DNA of 64,000 bases. Origin: Lepisosteus oculatus. Its lineage: Eukaryota; Chordata; Actinopteri; Semionotiformes; Lepisosteidae. The stretch covers positions 5,902,501 to 5,966,500 of the forward strand of contig NC_090697.1 of NCBI RefSeq assembly GCF_040954835.1, in the 5' to 3' direction. Every line of letters begins with the position of its first letter. Position 1 is the stretch's first letter. Shown piece after piece: positions 62,201 to 64,000 of the stretch. Both the position numbers and the translations under genes were made by a program. The notes under the pieces are model-generated. The model did not search any database, had not been told where the DNA came from, and was given only the letters and a program-made list of their open reading frames with translations.

Positions 62201-64000
62201 TTATAAAGCTAAACGGACATTCCATGTAATACTATTAAAATATGCCTGACACTTATAGACCACAGTTGAGACATGAAACAATCCTCCTTAACAAAACATT
62301 CTCAAAACTGTTCTGGAAAATATCCAGATATACTGTATCTTGCAAATTGAGACATCCAGAATGACTGAAATTGAACAATTAAATAAAGCATCTCTAAAAA
62401 CAGGACTAAAGTTCTGTGATATTGGTGCTATGGATGATGTCTCCAAGGGACTGAATTGGTGCCACTTTATTTAAATCATTCTGTTCACCCAGAAATTTGT
62501 TTACGTTATTTATTTTCTAATGCTTCACTCTTAATCCTCCATGTCTCCAGTTTCACTAACGTTGTTTGTTGGAGCTGTTTCTTAATTCCTTAATTGATTA
62601 CACTGTTTTGAAAGCACTGAAAATTTGGTGCTGTAAATTGCAGCTGCTATAATCTAATTGTGATAATTAAGTGCCTTATGCCATTCGACAATGCAGTGTA
62701 GGCAGGCTTTTAAGAATGTGGGGTGTGCCTCGGAACTCTCATATTTTCAATTGTGTTTGTATCTTGTGACACATTTAATTATCAGCATGCAATGATGTGC
62801 TGTTTTTAAATAGGTCAAGGGAGTTGGTCTGTATGGGTGACCTTTGTAGCCACTGATTTAAACCACCTACAGCTGCCATCTCCCAGGACATCCTAATGAA
62901 AGGCCTCAATGCCAAAACGAGAGACCTTAAAGTGGCATCTACAGTACATTTTAACTGTTACCCACAGCAACGTTACAGAAAATGTCTCAGAGGACTGGGT
63001 GACATTAATGTTTCAAGAACACAGGCAAAAGGTTCTACACTGCTGTGTTCAACTTGAAAGAAACTTACAACCTTGAACATAAAGACATGTTCTAATGTAG
63101 CTCTTAAAGGCTTTTAATTACTACATCCATCAATTTTATTCTATTTTTGCATTTTCTAGAGAAACTGCTATTAAGCATGTCATGTCCTTTTTTTCTTCTG
63201 TGGTAAACAAGAAAATGTCAAAATGTTAAGAATTGAAAGAGCAATGCAATGATTTGGTTATCAAAAGCCACAGTAAAGAACACTGTTGCAATTAAAAACA
63301 TGAAAAAACACTTACTATGTAGAACACTCAACAAAGGATAAAGAGTGTGTTGAGCATAGTAAGTTTATAGGTTAATAGATAAAAGAGAGGAAAGAATGTA
63401 GAATGTTTCTCAAATCATTTGCATTGCTGCCTCACAAAATCTTTTTTTTTCCATGGTTGTGTGGAAAATCACAGAAGATACTTTTTTCTTTTACTTCATC
63501 TTCTTACTCACCTTACAGTATCACATTTTTTAGTGCATTTTTTATTTTCAGTAACTTAATTAAACCTGCCTGTACAGGCTTCTGAATAAAATTGCTTCTT
63601 GTCAGTGGTAAGGTCTTGAATAGTCTCTGCAGTATAGTATTTTGTATACAATAGCTGCTTGTACACGACTAGCAAACATTTTTATTTAACCTTGAGAATT
63701 CTATTCAATAATGTAGTCCATGCATTTCTGAGTTCCAAAAATTGAAAACGTTTAATTCTGGTACATAATACATAGAAATATAATATATGGTAATATTAGA
63801 ATATATAAGATTATAAACATATAATAATAAACAGTCATAACGAGCTGGCTACATCTAATTTCATAATCTTATGTTTTAGATTAAGATTAAATTGCTATAT
63901 ATAAAAGACCTAGACAAATTGGTCTCAACCCCAATACATCACTTTTCCTGTTAGCCTTAGCTATACAGTATCATTTGAGTGCGTTGAAGGAAAGAAAGAA
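59241..64000. other. Upstream of HS3ST5, no coding gene recognised
   Basis: AT-rich. It may contain 5' non-coding exons of HS3ST5, but none can be identified. 63311-63363 forms a hairpin with 9-bp (cttactatg/catagtaag) and 7-bp paired arms and a 7-base bulge. Confidence 0.4.

Noticed and set aside
1-64000. CRISPR array, operons, bacterial regulatory sites
   Set aside because: The sequence is an intron-bearing vertebrate locus. No regularly spaced repeat array was seen.

Overview
This is a vertebrate nuclear window, most likely from a ray-finned fish. It is AT-rich and intron-containing, with CpG-rich promoters. It holds three protein genes in the order MARCKS (+), HDAC2 (-), HS3ST5 (-), which is the order on human chromosome 6q21-22. 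Several fish-type repeats are present: a 5S-rRNA-headed SINE, an L2-like LINE, a CATCCATCC-tailed SINE with a tRNA-like end, and actttattnatccc LINE tails. Teleosts such as zebrafish are generally described as having only hdac1, so an intact HDAC2 in this synteny with short introns points to a non-teleost actinopterygian (gar, bowfin, sturgeon/paddlefish or bichir type). The species is inference; the gene identities are firm. Layout: 1-15.9 kb is gene-poor. It holds an L2-like LINE relic split by a 5S-derived SINE (2.64-4.02 kb), a hairpin repeat (7.6 kb), a 28-bp direct-repeat pair (9.76/10.56 kb), a solo LTR with a perfect 5-bp target duplication (11.32-11.91 kb), and small LINE fragments. 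At 15.9-16.56 kb there is a CpG island with no recognised gene. 17.7-21.66 kb is the complete MARCKS gene: promoter, two coding exons, 3'UTR and poly(A) signals. 21.7-29.6 kb is intergenic and repeat-dense, with a near full-length 5S-SINE, several tRNA-like SINE copies, a hairpin repeat, and a degenerate BED-finger hAT transposon nested inside a SINE. 29.6-44.3 kb is the complete 14-exon HDAC2 gene (489 aa by my exon assembly), one of whose introns needs a GC-AG splice. Its last two large introns carry a LINE relic, SINEs and a CpG-rich insert. 44.3-57.1 kb is mostly featureless AT-rich DNA with a few repeats and one unrecognised 169-codon open frame. 57.2-59.2 kb is HS3ST5 in two coding exons (345 aa); its true N-terminus lies on a separate exon upstream of the large open frame. 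59.2-64 kb shows no coding gene. How they relate: the three genes are not an operon. MARCKS is a plasma-membrane PKC substrate, HDAC2 a nuclear class I deacetylase and HS3ST5 a Golgi heparan-sulfate 3-O-sulfotransferase. Each has its own transcription unit and they are linked only by conserved synteny. I found no convincing new biological system. The most notable items are the GC-AG intron in HDAC2, the nested and target-site-defined mobile elements, a strong hairpin inside the solo LTR, an orphan CpG island upstream of MARCKS, and marked enrichment of the heptamer TACTGTA/TACAGTA outside the genes.
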